Assembly (NCBI RefSeq): GCF_001434705.1
Contig: NZ_AZDJ01000033.1
Coordinates: forward strand, 449 to 38,479
From: Lacticaseibacillus nasuensis JCM 17158
GTDB lineage: Bacteria > Bacillota > Bacilli > Lactobacillales > Lactobacillaceae
DNA length: 38,031 nt
Direction of reading: 5' to 3'
Shown here: positions 1-8,377 of the stretch, one piece after another
Layout: each line of letters starts with the position of its first letter
Position numbering within the stretch: the stretch's first letter is position 1
The notes under the pieces: model-generated
The model's input: only the letters and a program-made list of their open reading frames with translations
Databases searched by the model: none
What the model was told of the DNA's origin: nothing
Made by a program: the position numbers and the translations under genes

Positions 1-1
1 T

Positions 2-2176
2 TTGGTACCAAATGATCCAACCCAGCCAGCAACGGTGACCTATACTGCGGATAGCGGTCAGAAGGTCATGGTTGAGTTCGTTGGGCCAGATAACCAGCAG
101 CTTCACGATCCTCAAGAAATCGACGGGGTCACTGGGGCCGAAATCGACTACAGCAAGGACATTAAGGGCGCGGTGATCAACAAAGTTATTGCTGGTTATG
201 TGCTGACCGATGATGAGTCGACCAAGCCTGAAAACCTGACGTATGATGCAGATGAATCAAAGGCCCAAGTGGTCACCCTGACTTACAGCACGAATGGCAG
301 TTACACGATCACGCCTGCGGGCAGTGACAACCCTGGAGAGGCACAGACTTATACGACGGATCCAGGAGATCCAACCGTGGCGATTGGTACAGTGCCAGCC
401 GTCGAGGGCTATACCCCGACTGCGCAAGGTGCGACGCTTAAGTTCAACCCTGATCAGAATAACTATACGTTGATTCCAACTAAGAAGAACCAGCCTGTTA
501 ATGTCACTTACACTGCCTTACCACAAACAGTGCAAGTCCAATTCATTGACGCGTCAGGTGCCGAAATCACCGGCCACCCAGCGCAAACATTAATCGGTGT
601 CAGTGATGGAACAATTGACTATTCGCCACTGACCAAAACGATTGCGGGTTATACCTTGGTTACTGATGGCTCACAAACGACAACGCATTTTGATCGTGAT
701 ACGCAGGCTGAACAGGTGGTGCAATTGCGCTATTTCCAAAACACTATCACGATTAACCCAACAGCGCCAAAAGATGAGGTACCGACCAGTGGCGTCACAG
801 GACCGAAAGCACCAACGGATCCGATTGACCCTAACAATCCAACTGGCCCGACCTATCCAAAGGGCGTTGACGACAACGCACTATTTAAAACGGCACTAGA
901 AGCTGTGTACTTTAAGGACGGTGAAAATAACACAGACATTGCCGATGCCAAGATGGCGTCAATCAAGTTTACGCGCACCGCTGCGATCAATCTGAGCACT
1001 GGTGACGTCACGTATAGTGCATGGCAGCCAGTGATCGGCTCAGCAGTCTTTGCCGCTGCCGCAGTGCCAACCATAGCTGGGAAGACACCTGATCAAACCG
1101 TGGTCGCGGCCGTTGAAGACGCAGACGCCTCGGATGTGTTGCTGACAGTCTATTACTATCCGGATCACATCACGGTGCTCCCGAAGGAACCCGTCGGCGG
1201 AGATCCGACTGGCCAAACGACAGGACCCAAGAATCCAACCGATGTCATTGACCCGAGCGACCCAAGTAGCCCACATTATCCAGCTGGCTTGAGTGAGGAT
1301 GCATTAAACCAATATGCATACGAGACAGTTCACTATGTGGATGCTTCAGGGCACCAGGTTGCGCCTGATGCGGTGGCCAAGCTGCTCTTTACAAGGACGG
1401 CCACGGTTGATTACACGACTAAAGACGAGCAGGGTGAAGAAGAGCCAACCGTCACTTACGGTGCATGGACGCCTGCTGAGGCGGGTGCGACCTTCACCGA
1501 TGCCCAGAGTCCTGCTGTCTCCGGCCAAACGCCTGAGCAGGCCGCAGTGGCACCGATGACCGTAGCTGGTCCATTCTCACTGAATTTGACGGTGCAATAC
1601 TACCCGACCAAACAAACGATAGATTTGACCAACACGAAGACGCCGATGGATACACTTGATCCGCAAAATCCGGAGAGCCCGCATTATCCTGCAGGGTTAA
1701 CCCCGGAAGATTTACAGTCGACTTCGACACGTGTCATTCACTTCGTTGATGAAAACGGTCGGCCTGTGGCGCAAGATGTGGTGGAGACCATTCACTACAC
1801 CCGCACCGCCATCGTCGACTTCACCGATCCAAATCATCCGGTCGTCACCTACACGCCATGGCAAGCGACAGGCGCCAATACTTATGAGGCAGTTGCGACT
1901 CCCGGCATGCATGGTCTGTTGCCAGATACACAAGGCGTTGGCGCGATGAGTTTTGCTGGTAAAGCCGCTAATCAAACGGTTACGGTCGTTTACCACGCGC
2001 AACCGACCAACCGTTCAACGCGGCATCAGTTGCCATCGACTGGCGGGACCAATGCGCAACAGCAGACATTACCTCAGACAGGTGAGAACCAATCTGGAGA
2101 AGTGGCGGCAATTGGTGCAGTCTTGATGACATTGTTATTCGGAATTGGCGGTTACCGGAAGCGGCGCCACCAGTAG
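2..2176 (+). CDS. LPXTG-anchored MucBP-type surface adhesin (5' end outside window)
   Basis: C-terminal 724 residues of a sortase-anchored cell-wall protein; the reading frame is open to the window edge, so the signal peptide and true start are missing. The first part (about 1-260) holds MucBP-like modules of the type VxVxFxDxxGxxI...GxxxxYS...IAGYxL. Three longer repeats follow (about 278-395, 423-545 and 560-665). Each has a PxxPTYP/PHYPAGL linker, a VHYVDxxG core, an FTRTA segment and a YxxW segment, as in lactobacillar Mub-type repeats. The end is a sorting signal: LPQTG at 690-694, a hydrophobic helix and an RKRRHQ tail. A second motif, LPSTG, lies 13 residues earlier. Proteins of this type bind mucus or host glycans and are linked to peptidoglycan by sortase A. 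The ligand cannot be read from the sequence. Confidence 0.9.
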   Translation: MVPNDPTQPATVTYTADSGQKVMVEFVGPDNQQLHDPQEIDGVTGAEIDYSKDIKGAVINKVIAGYVLTDDESTKPENLTYDADESKAQVVTLTYSTNGSYTITPAGSDNPGEAQTYTTDPGDPTVAIGTVPAVEGYTPTAQGATLKFNPDQNNYTLIPTKKNQPVNVTYTALPQTVQVQFIDASGAEITGHPAQTLIGVSDGTIDYSPLTKTIAGYTLVTDGSQTTTHFDRDTQAEQVVQLRYFQNTITINPTAPKDEVPTSGVTGPKAPTDPIDPNNPTGPTYPKGVDDNALFKTALEAVYFKDGENNTDIADAKMASIKFTRTAAINLSTGDVTYSAWQPVIGSAVFAAAAVPTIAGKTPDQTVVAAVEDADASDVLLTVYYYPDHITVLPKEPVGGDPTGQTTGPKNPTDVIDPSDPSSPHYPAGLSEDALNQYAYETVHYVDASGHQVAPDAVAKLLFTRTATVDYTTKDEQGEEEPTVTYGAWTPAEAGATFTDAQSPAVSGQTPEQAAVAPMTVAGPFSLNLTVQYYPTKQTIDLTNTKTPMDTLDPQNPESPHYPAGLTPEDLQSTSTRVIHFVDENGRPVAQDVVETIHYTRTAIVDFTDPNHPVVTYTPWQATGANTYEAVATPGMHGLLPDTQGVGAMSFAGKAANQTVTVVYHAQPTNRSTRHQLPSTGGTNAQQQTLPQTGENQSGEVAAIGAVLMTLLFGIGGYRKRRHQ

Positions 2177-2182
2177 TTGATG

Positions 2183-2215
2183 AAGTGCCTGCACACCTGC
2201 TGTGCAGGCACTTTT
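2183..2215 (+). terminator. Intrinsic terminator of the surface protein gene
   Basis: Perfect 13-bp stem (2183-2195 with 2201-2213), 5-nt loop and a short T run, 7 nt after the stop codon of the LPXTG gene. Confidence 0.9.
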
Positions 2216-2245
2216 GTAATTAGTGAGAAAAATATGAATTTACGC

Positions 2246-2274
2246 TTGCAAACTCATGGCAACGCGACTATTAT
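2246..2274 (+). promoter_or_regulatory. Probable sigma-A promoter of the trp T-box leader
   Basis: TTGCAA at 2246-2251, a 17-nt spacer and TATTAT at 2269-2274. It lies just upstream of the T-box leader, so transcription would start near 2281. Confidence 0.6.
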
Positions 2275-2281
2275 CATAAGC

Positions 2282-2563
2282 AATCAAACAATTCGTCCAA
2301 ACCGTTGAGGTGGAGATCAAGACGATTGTGCACGCACAGAGAGCGACCGTTGCTGAGAGTGTCGTCGAACGCAAATCGTTAAATGGACCACCGAGGGACC
2401 AACCAAAAGCGTTTGCAAGTCAGTTGGTACGTGAGGCATACGTCAGTTGTCGGAGGGGTGTTAGCCCCTTGCTAAGTGGGATGTTGTTGTTTTTGGCATC
2501 CAATTAAGGTGGCACCGCGGAAAATCCGTCCTTAACCAATCTGGTTTTGGGCGGATTTTTGTG
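2282..2563 (+). promoter_or_regulatory. T-box leader riboswitch specific for tRNA-Trp
   Basis: Transcription-attenuating leader that senses uncharged tRNA. The conserved T-box AAGGTGGCACCGCGG is at 2506-2520. A terminator hairpin follows (2521-2531 with 2549-2559, plus an inner aacca/tggtt pair) ending in a T run. In Stem I, the helix acgatt/aatcgt (2322-2327 with 2374-2379) and the helix ggtgg/ccacc (2309-2313 with 2388-2392) enclose an internal loop. Its 3' strand reads taaatgga, which places a UGG (Trp) specifier at 2384-2386 followed by the usual A. The antiterminator bulge is UGGC (2510-2513) and would pair with the GCCA end of tRNA-Trp, whose discriminator base is normally G. Specifier, discriminator match and downstream trpBA agree. 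Low charged tRNA-Trp would switch the operon on. Confidence 0.93.
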
Positions 2564-2581
2564 TACATGGGAGGTAGCACG

Positions 2582-2611
2582 ATGGCATTACATCCAGGCA
2601 AACGATGGTGA
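2582..2611 (+). other. Nine-codon ORF between T-box terminator and trpB
   Basis: ATG preceded by GGGAGG at a good distance; it encodes MALHPGKRW and stops 44 nt before trpB. Its only Trp codon is the last sense codon. It may be a chance ORF, a translated leader, or a scar from loss of upstream trp genes. In an overlapping frame a short open stretch runs into trpB and stops 14 nt inside it, which would fit the end of a deleted upstream gene such as trpF. No function is claimed. Confidence 0.35.
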
Positions 2612-2655
2612 AGCCGTGATTGGCCGTCACTTGAGACAAGCAAAGGAGAACGAAG

Positions 2656-3846
2656 ATGCAAGAAGTTGATAATCGATTCGGTGAATTTGGTGGTCAATTC
2701 GTTCCAGAGGCGTTAATGCCAGAATTGATCCGGTTAAACAATGTGTTTCAAGAAGCAAAAACGGATCCCGCATTTCAGGCTGAGTTTCACCGGTTACTCA
2801 ACGAGTATGCTGGCCGGCCATCGTTGCTGTATTTTGCCGAGAACATGACAAAGGACATCGGCGGGGCACAGATTTATCTTAAGCGTGAGGATTTGAACCA
2901 CACTGGCGCCCACAAAATCAACAACGTCATCGGTCAGGCACTGTTGGCGCGGCGACTGGGTAAGACCCGGCTGATTGCCGAGACTGGTGCCGGTCAACAT
3001 GGTGTCGCCACGGCGACGATTGCGGCGTATTTCGGCATGAAGTGCGCTGTATATATGGGGAAGGAAGACACGGAGCGGCAAAAGTTAAACGTGTTTCGGA
3101 TGCAGCTACTTGGCGCGGAGGTGATTCCGGTCACCGATGGCCAAGGCCTGCTGAAGGATGCCGTGAATGCCGCACTGGCGGATTGGGCGGTCAATGCGCA
3201 GGATACGTTTTACCTGATTGGCTCCGCCGTTGGGCCGGCGCCGTATCCGGCTATGGTGCACGATTTTCAAAGCGTGATTTCCACAGAGTCGCGGGAGCAA
3301 ATGCTGGCGGCCACGGGTAAGCTGCCGGATGCCATCGTGGCCTGCTGTGGTGGTGGTTCGAACGCCATTGGCAGTTTTGCCGCGTACCTCAACGACCCAA
3401 CGGTTAAGTTGTATGGGGCCGAAGCCGCTGGTGAGGGGCTGAACACGATGCATCACGCAGCGACTCTGAGCAAAGGTTCAACCGGGATTTTCCACGGCAT
3501 GAAGTCCAAGTTTCTCCAGGACCAAGACGGACAAATTGCGAAGGTTTACTCGATTTCCGCCGGTCTCGACTATCCTGGCATCGGGCCCGAGCACGCTGCA
3601 CTGCAAGCCAGTGGCCGCGCCACCTACGTCGGCATCACTGATGAAGAAGCGGTGAGTGCCTTCGAATATATTGCCAAGCAAGAAGGCATCATCGCAGCCA
3701 TTGAAAGTTCACACGCCATCGCCTATACGCGAAAGCTTGCCAAACAGATGCGGCCGGATCAAACCATCATCTGCACGGTATCAGGTCGTGGGGATAAGGA
3801 TGTCGCATCAATCGCAAAGTACCGGGGGGTAGATATCGATGACTAA
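2656..3846 (+). CDS. trpB: Tryptophan synthase beta chain
   Basis: Cytoplasmic PLP enzyme that condenses indole with L-serine to give L-tryptophan; it works as an alpha2-beta2 complex with TrpA. At 396 aa it has full family length. The PLP lysine is Lys87 in the HTGAHK motif, the catalytic Glu109 lies in AETGAGQHG, and the phosphate-binding GGGSN is at 232-236; this numbering matches the enteric enzyme. The start ATG has the strong site AAAGGAGAA just upstream. Its 3' end overlaps trpA by 8 nt, which implies translational coupling. Expression is governed by the upstream tRNA-Trp T-box. The rest of the pathway (trpEGDCF) is not adjacent, so the pair may work on imported indole. Confidence 0.98.
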   Translation: MQEVDNRFGEFGGQFVPEALMPELIRLNNVFQEAKTDPAFQAEFHRLLNEYAGRPSLLYFAENMTKDIGGAQIYLKREDLNHTGAHKINNVIGQALLARRLGKTRLIAETGAGQHGVATATIAAYFGMKCAVYMGKEDTERQKLNVFRMQLLGAEVIPVTDGQGLLKDAVNAALADWAVNAQDTFYLIGSAVGPAPYPAMVHDFQSVISTESREQMLAATGKLPDAIVACCGGGSNAIGSFAAYLNDPTVKLYGAEAAGEGLNTMHHAATLSKGSTGIFHGMKSKFLQDQDGQIAKVYSISAGLDYPGIGPEHAALQASGRATYVGITDEEAVSAFEYIAKQEGIIAAIESSHAIAYTRKLAKQMRPDQTIICTVSGRGDKDVASIAKYRGVDIDD

Positions 3847-4588
3847 CTTCAGCGCAATCTTCAAGCATCAAACTGGTGTCATACCGTTCATCATTGCGGG
3901 CGATCCGGATGCCGACACCACGGTGGCCAGCGTCGTTGCGGAGGCAGAGGCCGGTGCAGCCATTGTCGAACTCGGCGTGCCGTTTTCCGATCCGGTTGCC
4001 GATGGTCCGGTGGTCAAGGCAGGCAATCAGCGTGCCTTTGCCGGTGGAATCACCGTCGCCAAGGTGTTCGACATTATCGCGCGTATCCGCCTGCAGACAC
4101 AAGTGCCGCTGGTGCTGGTGACCTACACCAACGTGCCGTTTGTTTATGGTTATGCCGCCTTTGCGAAAAAAGCCGCGAGCTTCGGCGTCGCCGGGGTGGT
4201 AGTCCCGGATTTGCCGCATGAGGAAGCCGCAGACTTTCGCGCGGCCTTAGCCGATGAGGGCATCGACTTGATCACTATCGTCGGGCCCGCCGACCCAGAA
4301 CGCATCAAAGCCGTCGTCGCTCCTGCCACGGGTTTTCTTACCGTGTTCCCAGCCCCGCCGGAACCTGTTTTGAGTCAAGAAATTGCGGCCATTCGCGCTG
4401 CCAGTGACTTGCCGATCGTCGTCAACGCCGAGGTCACGCAGCCGCAAGCGGTGGAGGCAATCGCTAAAGTGGCGGACGGTGTGCAACTGAACGCCGCCTT
4501 CGTGCAGTTGATCGCCGATCACGCCGATGCCAAGACCGTGGCGGATTACACCAAGCGGCTAGTGTCAGCGGTAACGACAATCAAATAG
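3839..4588 (+). CDS. trpA: Tryptophan synthase alpha chain
   Basis: Cleaves indole-3-glycerol phosphate to indole and glyceraldehyde 3-phosphate and passes indole through the tunnel to TrpB. It is a TIM-barrel protein of 249 aa, somewhat shorter than the usual 260-270. The catalytic pair is Glu44 ([11 protein letters not shown]) and Asp55 (VADGP), equivalent to Glu49 and Asp60 of the enteric enzyme. The C-terminal phosphate-binding part is less typical ([12 protein letters not shown] where GFGISxP is usual), so alpha-side activity is slightly less certain than the family assignment. It is the last gene of the trpBA unit and is followed directly by a terminator. Confidence 0.95.
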   Translation: MTNFSAIFKHQTGVIPFIIAGDPDADTTVASVVAEAEAGAAIVELGVPFSDPVADGPVVKAGNQRAFAGGITVAKVFDIIARIRLQTQVPLVLVTYTNVPFVYGYAAFAKKAASFGVAGVVVPDLPHEEAADFRAALADEGIDLITIVGPADPERIKAVVAPATGFLTVFPAPPEPVLSQEIAAIRAASDLPIVVNAEVTQPQAVEAIAKVADGVQLNAAFVQLIADHADAKTVADYTKRLVSAVTTIK

Positions 4589-4598
4589 GAAAAACTAG

Positions 4599-4624
4599 AG
4601 CTTGGCTGCGGCCAAGCTTTTTTC
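4599..4624 (+). terminator. Intrinsic terminator of trpBA
   Basis: 8-bp perfect stem agcttggc/gccaagct with a tgcg tetraloop, followed by six or more Ts. Confidence 0.92.
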
Positions 4625-4709
4625 ATATTACGAAAAGATTAGTGTTCGTTGACAGGCGACGATGGCCGAGAAGCCTGTGGTAAACTAATCGGGAAGGAGG
4701 TGGTGTGGC

Positions 4710-5399
4710 ATGGCCCGACACGCACGTGATCATCATGCGGATATTTTCATTCCTGCAGTGATTTTAATGGTCATTGCGGCCTTTACTGTGGGCGATATTG
4801 TTCGGCCCGCCGCCACTTCTGGGTTAAGCGAGACAGCGATGGTGGCCCGCCACACCGCCACGACGCAAGCGGTCGCTGGAATCGCGGCCACCGGTGCGCG
4901 CGCCCAAACCGCGCAGACATTGGCAGCAACGGCCGCCAAGCTAAAGGCGACACCGGTGCCGACGGTTGATTGGCACGCGCCATCCGAAACCAAGGCTTAC
5001 CCAAGCATCACAGCGCATCCAAAGCTGCGCATTGAGGTGAGCATCGCGGCGCAACGCGTGTATCTCTACGACGGCAGTCGGCTATTGTATACGATGTTTG
5101 CCTCGACCGGGACGGATAACTCGACGCCTAAGGGACACTACAAAATTGAAGCAGAGCGCGGGGATTATTTTTACAACCCCAACGAACGCCTCGGCGCGCA
5201 TTATTACACGAGTTTTCATCAGCATGGCACGTATCTGTTCCACACCGTGCCCACCGACGCTAAGGGGCACTACATTGCCAGCGAAGCGGCCAAGCTTGGC
5301 AAGGCGCCTGGCTCACACGGCTGCGTGCGCTTGACGATTCCCGATGCCAAATGGCTGATGGGACACGTCAAAACCGGCACGGCAGTCCATATTTATTGA
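4710..5399 (+). CDS. L,D-transpeptidase (YkuD family), membrane-anchored
   Basis: Cell-envelope enzyme of 229 aa. The YkuD catalytic motif SHGCVRL has nucleophile Cys205 and His203; upstream blocks GTDNSTPKGHY and FHQHGTYLFHTVP supply the rest of the fold. The N-terminus has one hydrophobic helix (about 10-33), consistent with a signal anchor, followed by an Ala/Thr-rich linker. The catalytic domain (about 105-229) therefore faces the wall. YkuD enzymes form 3-3 cross-links or attach other groups to peptidoglycan stem peptides; the exact reaction here is unknown. The start ATG follows AAGGAGGTGG. It stands alone between the trpA terminator and tig. A TTGACA at 4649 and a TAAACT at 4681 lie upstream but are spaced too far apart for a standard promoter. 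Confidence 0.92.
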   Translation: MARHARDHHADIFIPAVILMVIAAFTVGDIVRPAATSGLSETAMVARHTATTQAVAGIAATGARAQTAQTLAATAAKLKATPVPTVDWHAPSETKAYPSITAHPKLRIEVSIAAQRVYLYDGSRLLYTMFASTGTDNSTPKGHYKIEAERGDYFYNPNERLGAHYYTSFHQHGTYLFHTVPTDAKGHYIASEAAKLGKAPGSHGCVRLTIPDAKWLMGHVKTGTAVHIY

Positions 5400-5425
5400 T
5401 GGGCCGCGCCTAATCCGCAAGTTTT

Positions 5426-5463
5426 CCCCGTGGTTGATTTACAAACGCCACGGGGTTTAGTAT
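5426..5463 (+). promoter_or_regulatory. tig promoter overlapped by an 8-bp inverted repeat
   Basis: TTGATT (5434-5439) and TAGTAT (5458-5463) with an 18-nt spacer give a plausible promoter 40 nt before tig. The inverted repeat ccccgtgg/ccacgggg (5426-5433 and 5448-5455) brackets the -35 box. It may be a weak terminator for the L,D-transpeptidase gene or an operator for tig. Confidence 0.5.
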
Positions 5464-5503
5464 CATATACCAGGTATGTAAACTATCAAACCGGAGGTAC
5501 AGC

Positions 5504-6787
5504 ATGGCTGCAAAATGGGAAAAAACCGACACCAACGAAGGTGCCTTAACCTTTGACATCGCACCAGATAAAATTAAGGAAGGCTTGGACAAAGCGTTCG
5601 ATCGCGTCAAGAAGAATCTGAACGTACCAGGCTTTCGGAAGGGGCACGTTTCGCGGACGGTCTTTAACCGCATGTACGGCGAGGCGGCCTTGTATGAAGA
5701 CGCTTTGAACATCGTGTTACCTGACGCGTACGAAGCAGCGGTCAAGGAAGCGGGCATCGAGCCTGTTGACCAGCCGCATGTCGAGGTGAAGAGCATGGAG
5801 CCCAACGAAGCGTGGACCATCGAAGCCAAGGTCACGGTCAAGCCAGAAGTTAAGCTGGGCGACTACAAGGACTTGACGGTCAAGAAGCAAGACCGCACCG
5901 TCTCTGACGACGATGTTGCAGCCGAACTGGAAAAGAAGCGTGAAGGTCAAGCCGAATTGGTCTTGAAAGAAGACGGCGCCGCTGAAAAGGGTGACACCGT
6001 CGTCATCGATTACGTCGGCACGGTTGACGGCAAGGAATTCGATGGCGGCTCCGCCAAGAACTACTCGTTGGAGCTGGGTTCTAACTCCTTTATCCCTGGT
6101 TTTGAAGACCAACTGATTGGCCACAAGGCTGACGAAGACGTGACGGTCAAGGTAACCTTCCCAGAAGATTACCAAGCCAAAGACCTCGCCGGCAAGGAAG
6201 CCGAATTTGCGACGACTATTCACGAAGTCAAGAGCAAGGAATTGCCTGAACTCGATGACGATTTTGCCAAGGACCTTGACGAAGACGTCGATACCCTTGA
6301 CGAATTGAAGGCCAAGTTGCGCAAGGACCTCGAAGAAAAGAAGAACCAAGAAGCCGACGACGCCCTTGAAGAAGAGGCTGTTGGCAAGGCCGTTGACAAC
6401 GCGACGATTGACGCGATTCCGCAAGCGATGATCGATACCGAAGTCGACAACCAACTCAACCAGTACCTAGGCAACATGCAGCAACAAGGTATCTCGCCGC
6501 AGATGTACTATCAGTTGACCGGCACTAGCGAAGATGACTTAAAGAAGCAATTCGCTAAGGATGCGGAAAACCGCGTCAAGACCAACCTCGTGTTGGAGGC
6601 CGTCGTGGCTGCTGAAAATATTCAGCCGACCGACGAAGAAGTGGACGCCGAGATCAACGACTTGGCTGGCCAGTACAACATGGAGGCCAGTGCGGTGCGC
6701 AAGGCGCTGACCGAAGACATGTTGAAGCATGACATCGGCGTTAAAGCCGCGGTCAAGGTCATCACCGATTCTGCAAAAGAAGCATAA
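5504..6787 (+). CDS. tig: Trigger factor (ribosome-associated chaperone and PPIase)
   Basis: Binds ribosomal protein L23 at the exit tunnel and shields nascent chains; it also isomerises prolyl bonds. At 427 aa it has normal length with the three usual domains. The N-terminal ribosome-binding domain (about 1-150) carries the signature as GFRKGHVSR near 43-51, where family members usually have GFRxGKxPR. The FKBP-type PPIase domain (about 155-245) has the block [20 protein letters not shown]. The rest is the helical, highly charged C-terminal chaperone domain. The start follows CCGGAGGTACAGC. It has its own terminator and is followed by clpX, the standard order in lactobacilli. Confidence 0.98.
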   Translation: MAAKWEKTDTNEGALTFDIAPDKIKEGLDKAFDRVKKNLNVPGFRKGHVSRTVFNRMYGEAALYEDALNIVLPDAYEAAVKEAGIEPVDQPHVEVKSMEPNEAWTIEAKVTVKPEVKLGDYKDLTVKKQDRTVSDDDVAAELEKKREGQAELVLKEDGAAEKGDTVVIDYVGTVDGKEFDGGSAKNYSLELGSNSFIPGFEDQLIGHKADEDVTVKVTFPEDYQAKDLAGKEAEFATTIHEVKSKELPELDDDFAKDLDEDVDTLDELKAKLRKDLEEKKNQEADDALEEEAVGKAVDNATIDAIPQAMIDTEVDNQLNQYLGNMQQQGISPQMYYQLTGTSEDDLKKQFAKDAENRVKTNLVLEAVVAAENIQPTDEEVDAEINDLAGQYNMEASAVRKALTEDMLKHDIGVKAAVKVITDSAKEA

Positions 6788-6795
6788 AGATATGG

Positions 6796-6822
6796 AGAAG
6801 CGTTGCGGCGCTTCTTTTTTTT
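6796..6822 (+). terminator. Intrinsic terminator of tig
   Basis: 7-bp stem agaagcg/cgcttct, 6-nt loop and eight Ts, starting 9 nt after the tig stop. Confidence 0.9.
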
Positions 6823-6953
6823 CGCCGCGGAGGCGTGGTGGACCACCAGTTTCACAGGTGATAGTTCTGCGGATGCCACTTGACAGGAGTCGTATACTAA
6901 ATCCAAGAGTAGAGCTTGCCCGGCCAATCAGGCTATGTTAGAGTTAAGCCCGT

Positions 6954-6981
6954 TTGCAGGCCGCTAGCGGTCTGGTATGAT
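6954..6981 (+). promoter_or_regulatory. Probable clpX promoter with a palindromic spacer
   Basis: TTGCAG (6954-6959), a 16-nt spacer and an extended -10 TGGTATGAT (-10 at 6976-6981). The spacer contains the perfect 10-bp palindrome ccgctagcgg (6961-6970). No CtsR heptad repeats or CIRCE element are seen. The rest of the 6823-6953 gap shows no gene. Confidence 0.5.
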
Positions 6982-7008
6982 GGAAGTACGAAGAAAGGGT
7001 TGAATGAA

Positions 7009-8262
7009 ATGTTTGACAACGTGGAAACGTCTGGTCCAGTGACTTGCTCGTTTTGCGGGAAGTCGCAAGATCAGGTGAAGAAGATCGTTGCAGGCCCTGG
7101 TGTCTATATTTGTAACGAATGTATTGACCTGTGCAAGCAGATTATTGATGAAGAATTCAAGGATGACGCGCTCAACGCCGCCTTGGAAGTGCCAAAACCA
7201 GTTGAAATTCTGAAGATTTTGAACGACTACGTGATTGGCCAAGACGACGCCAAGCGGGCCTTGGCGGTGGCGGTGTACAACCACTACAAGCGTGTGAACC
7301 AAATGGCCGTCGCCGATCCGGGTGACACGGAGCTACAGAAATCCAACATCGCGTTGATTGGGCCGACTGGTTCCGGGAAAACGTTCCTGGCCCAAAGCCT
7401 CGCGCGGATTTTGAACGTGCCGTTTGCCATCGCCGATGCCACGACGTTGACCGAAGCCGGATACGTCGGCGAGGACGTCGAGAATATTCTCTTGAAGTTG
7501 CTGCAAAACGCCGATTATGACGTTGAGCGTGCCGAAAAGGGCATCATTTACATCGACGAAATCGACAAGATCGCCAAGAAGTCCGAAAACGTGTCGATTA
7601 CCCGAGACGTTTCTGGTGAAGGCGTTCAGCAGGCGTTACTGAAGATCTTGGAAGGCACAATTGCCAACGTCCCACCTCAAGGCGGGCGCAAGCATCCGCA
7701 GCAGGAATTTATCCAAATCGACACGACGAACATCTTGTTCATCGTCGGTGGGGCCTTTGATGGCATCGAAACCATCGTCAAGAACCGAATGGGCGAAAAA
7801 ACCATCGGCTTCGGCGCCACGGCCACGGAGGCCGGTTACGACGAGACCAAGTCGGTCATGCAACAAATCGTGCCGGAAGACCTGATGAAGTTTGGAATCA
7901 TTCCCGAGTTCATCGGCCGGATTCCGATTATTGCCGCCTTGGAGAAACTGACTGAGGAAGACTTGGTCCGCATTCTCACCGAACCGAAGAATGCGTTGGT
8001 GAAACAGTACCAGAAGCTCTTGAGCTTGGATCACACCCAGCTTGAATTTACGAAACCGGCGCTGCACGCGATTGCCCATAAAGCAATCGTCCGCGACACC
8101 GGGGCCCGGGGCTTGCGGTCCATTATCGAAGCCGTCATGCAAGACATGATGTTTGATTTGCCGAGCCGCCCGGACGTCGTCAAGGCCGTCGTGACCAAGG
8201 CGGCCGTTGAAGGTACCGGCAAGCCGGAACTCATTCTCGAAGATGGCCAAGAAGCGTCATAA
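7009..8262 (+). CDS. clpX: ATP-dependent Clp protease ATP-binding subunit ClpX
   Basis: AAA+ unfoldase that feeds tagged proteins to ClpP. It has a C4 zinc-binding domain (Cys13, 16, 35, 38), Walker A GPTGSGKT (118-125), pore loop GYVGEDVE (151-158), Walker B IDEID (182-186) and the [19 protein letters not shown] segment. At 417 aa it matches family length. The frame is open further upstream, but the ATG at 7009 is chosen because it follows GAAAGGG at the right distance and gives the canonical N-terminus. It is probably monocistronic: its own promoter lies upstream and a terminator follows. Confidence 0.98.
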   Translation: MFDNVETSGPVTCSFCGKSQDQVKKIVAGPGVYICNECIDLCKQIIDEEFKDDALNAALEVPKPVEILKILNDYVIGQDDAKRALAVAVYNHYKRVNQMAVADPGDTELQKSNIALIGPTGSGKTFLAQSLARILNVPFAIADATTLTEAGYVGEDVENILLKLLQNADYDVERAEKGIIYIDEIDKIAKKSENVSITRDVSGEGVQQALLKILEGTIANVPPQGGRKHPQQEFIQIDTTNILFIVGGAFDGIETIVKNRMGEKTIGFGATATEAGYDETKSVMQQIVPEDLMKFGIIPEFIGRIPIIAALEKLTEEDLVRILTEPKNALVKQYQKLLSLDHTQLEFTKPALHAIAHKAIVRDTGARGLRSIIEAVMQDMMFDLPSRPDVVKAVVTKAAVEGTGKPELILEDGQEAS

Positions 8263-8269
8263 CCTGGCG

Positions 8270-8302
8270 AAGGTCTTGCCCGCATGCGGGCGAGGCCTTT
8301 TT
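8270..8302 (+). terminator. Intrinsic terminator of clpX
   Basis: Long GC-rich hairpin: 8270-8283 pairs with 8286-8299, including G-U pairs, followed by five Ts. Confidence 0.9.
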
Positions 8303-8318
8303 GCGTGTGGTTGCCGCC

Positions 8319-8347
8319 ATGACATTCCGCGGTGCGCTTGGTATAAT
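8319..8347 (+). promoter_or_regulatory. lepA promoter
   Basis: ATGACA (8319-8324), 17-nt spacer, TATAAT (8342-8347) with a TTGG extension; 30 nt upstream of the lepA start. Confidence 0.75.
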
Positions 8348-8377
8348 TGAGAACAGGAATTAGAAAGTGGGCGGACT

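Noticed and set aside
853-2002. Minus-strand ORFs inside the surface protein and similar long shadow ORFs in tig, clpX, lepA, recJ
   Set aside because: They lie opposite strongly supported genes, lack ribosome sites and show no family motifs; high GC makes such shadows common.
4649-4686. TTGACA and TAAACT as promoter of the L,D-transpeptidase gene
   Set aside because: Spacing is 26 nt, too long for a sigma-A promoter.
6880-6898. TTGACA followed by TATACT upstream of clpX
   Set aside because: Only 7 nt apart; cannot act together as -35 and -10.
6823-7008. CtsR or CIRCE heat-shock operator before clpX
   Set aside because: No GGTCAAA-type heptads or TTAGCACTC inverted repeat seen.
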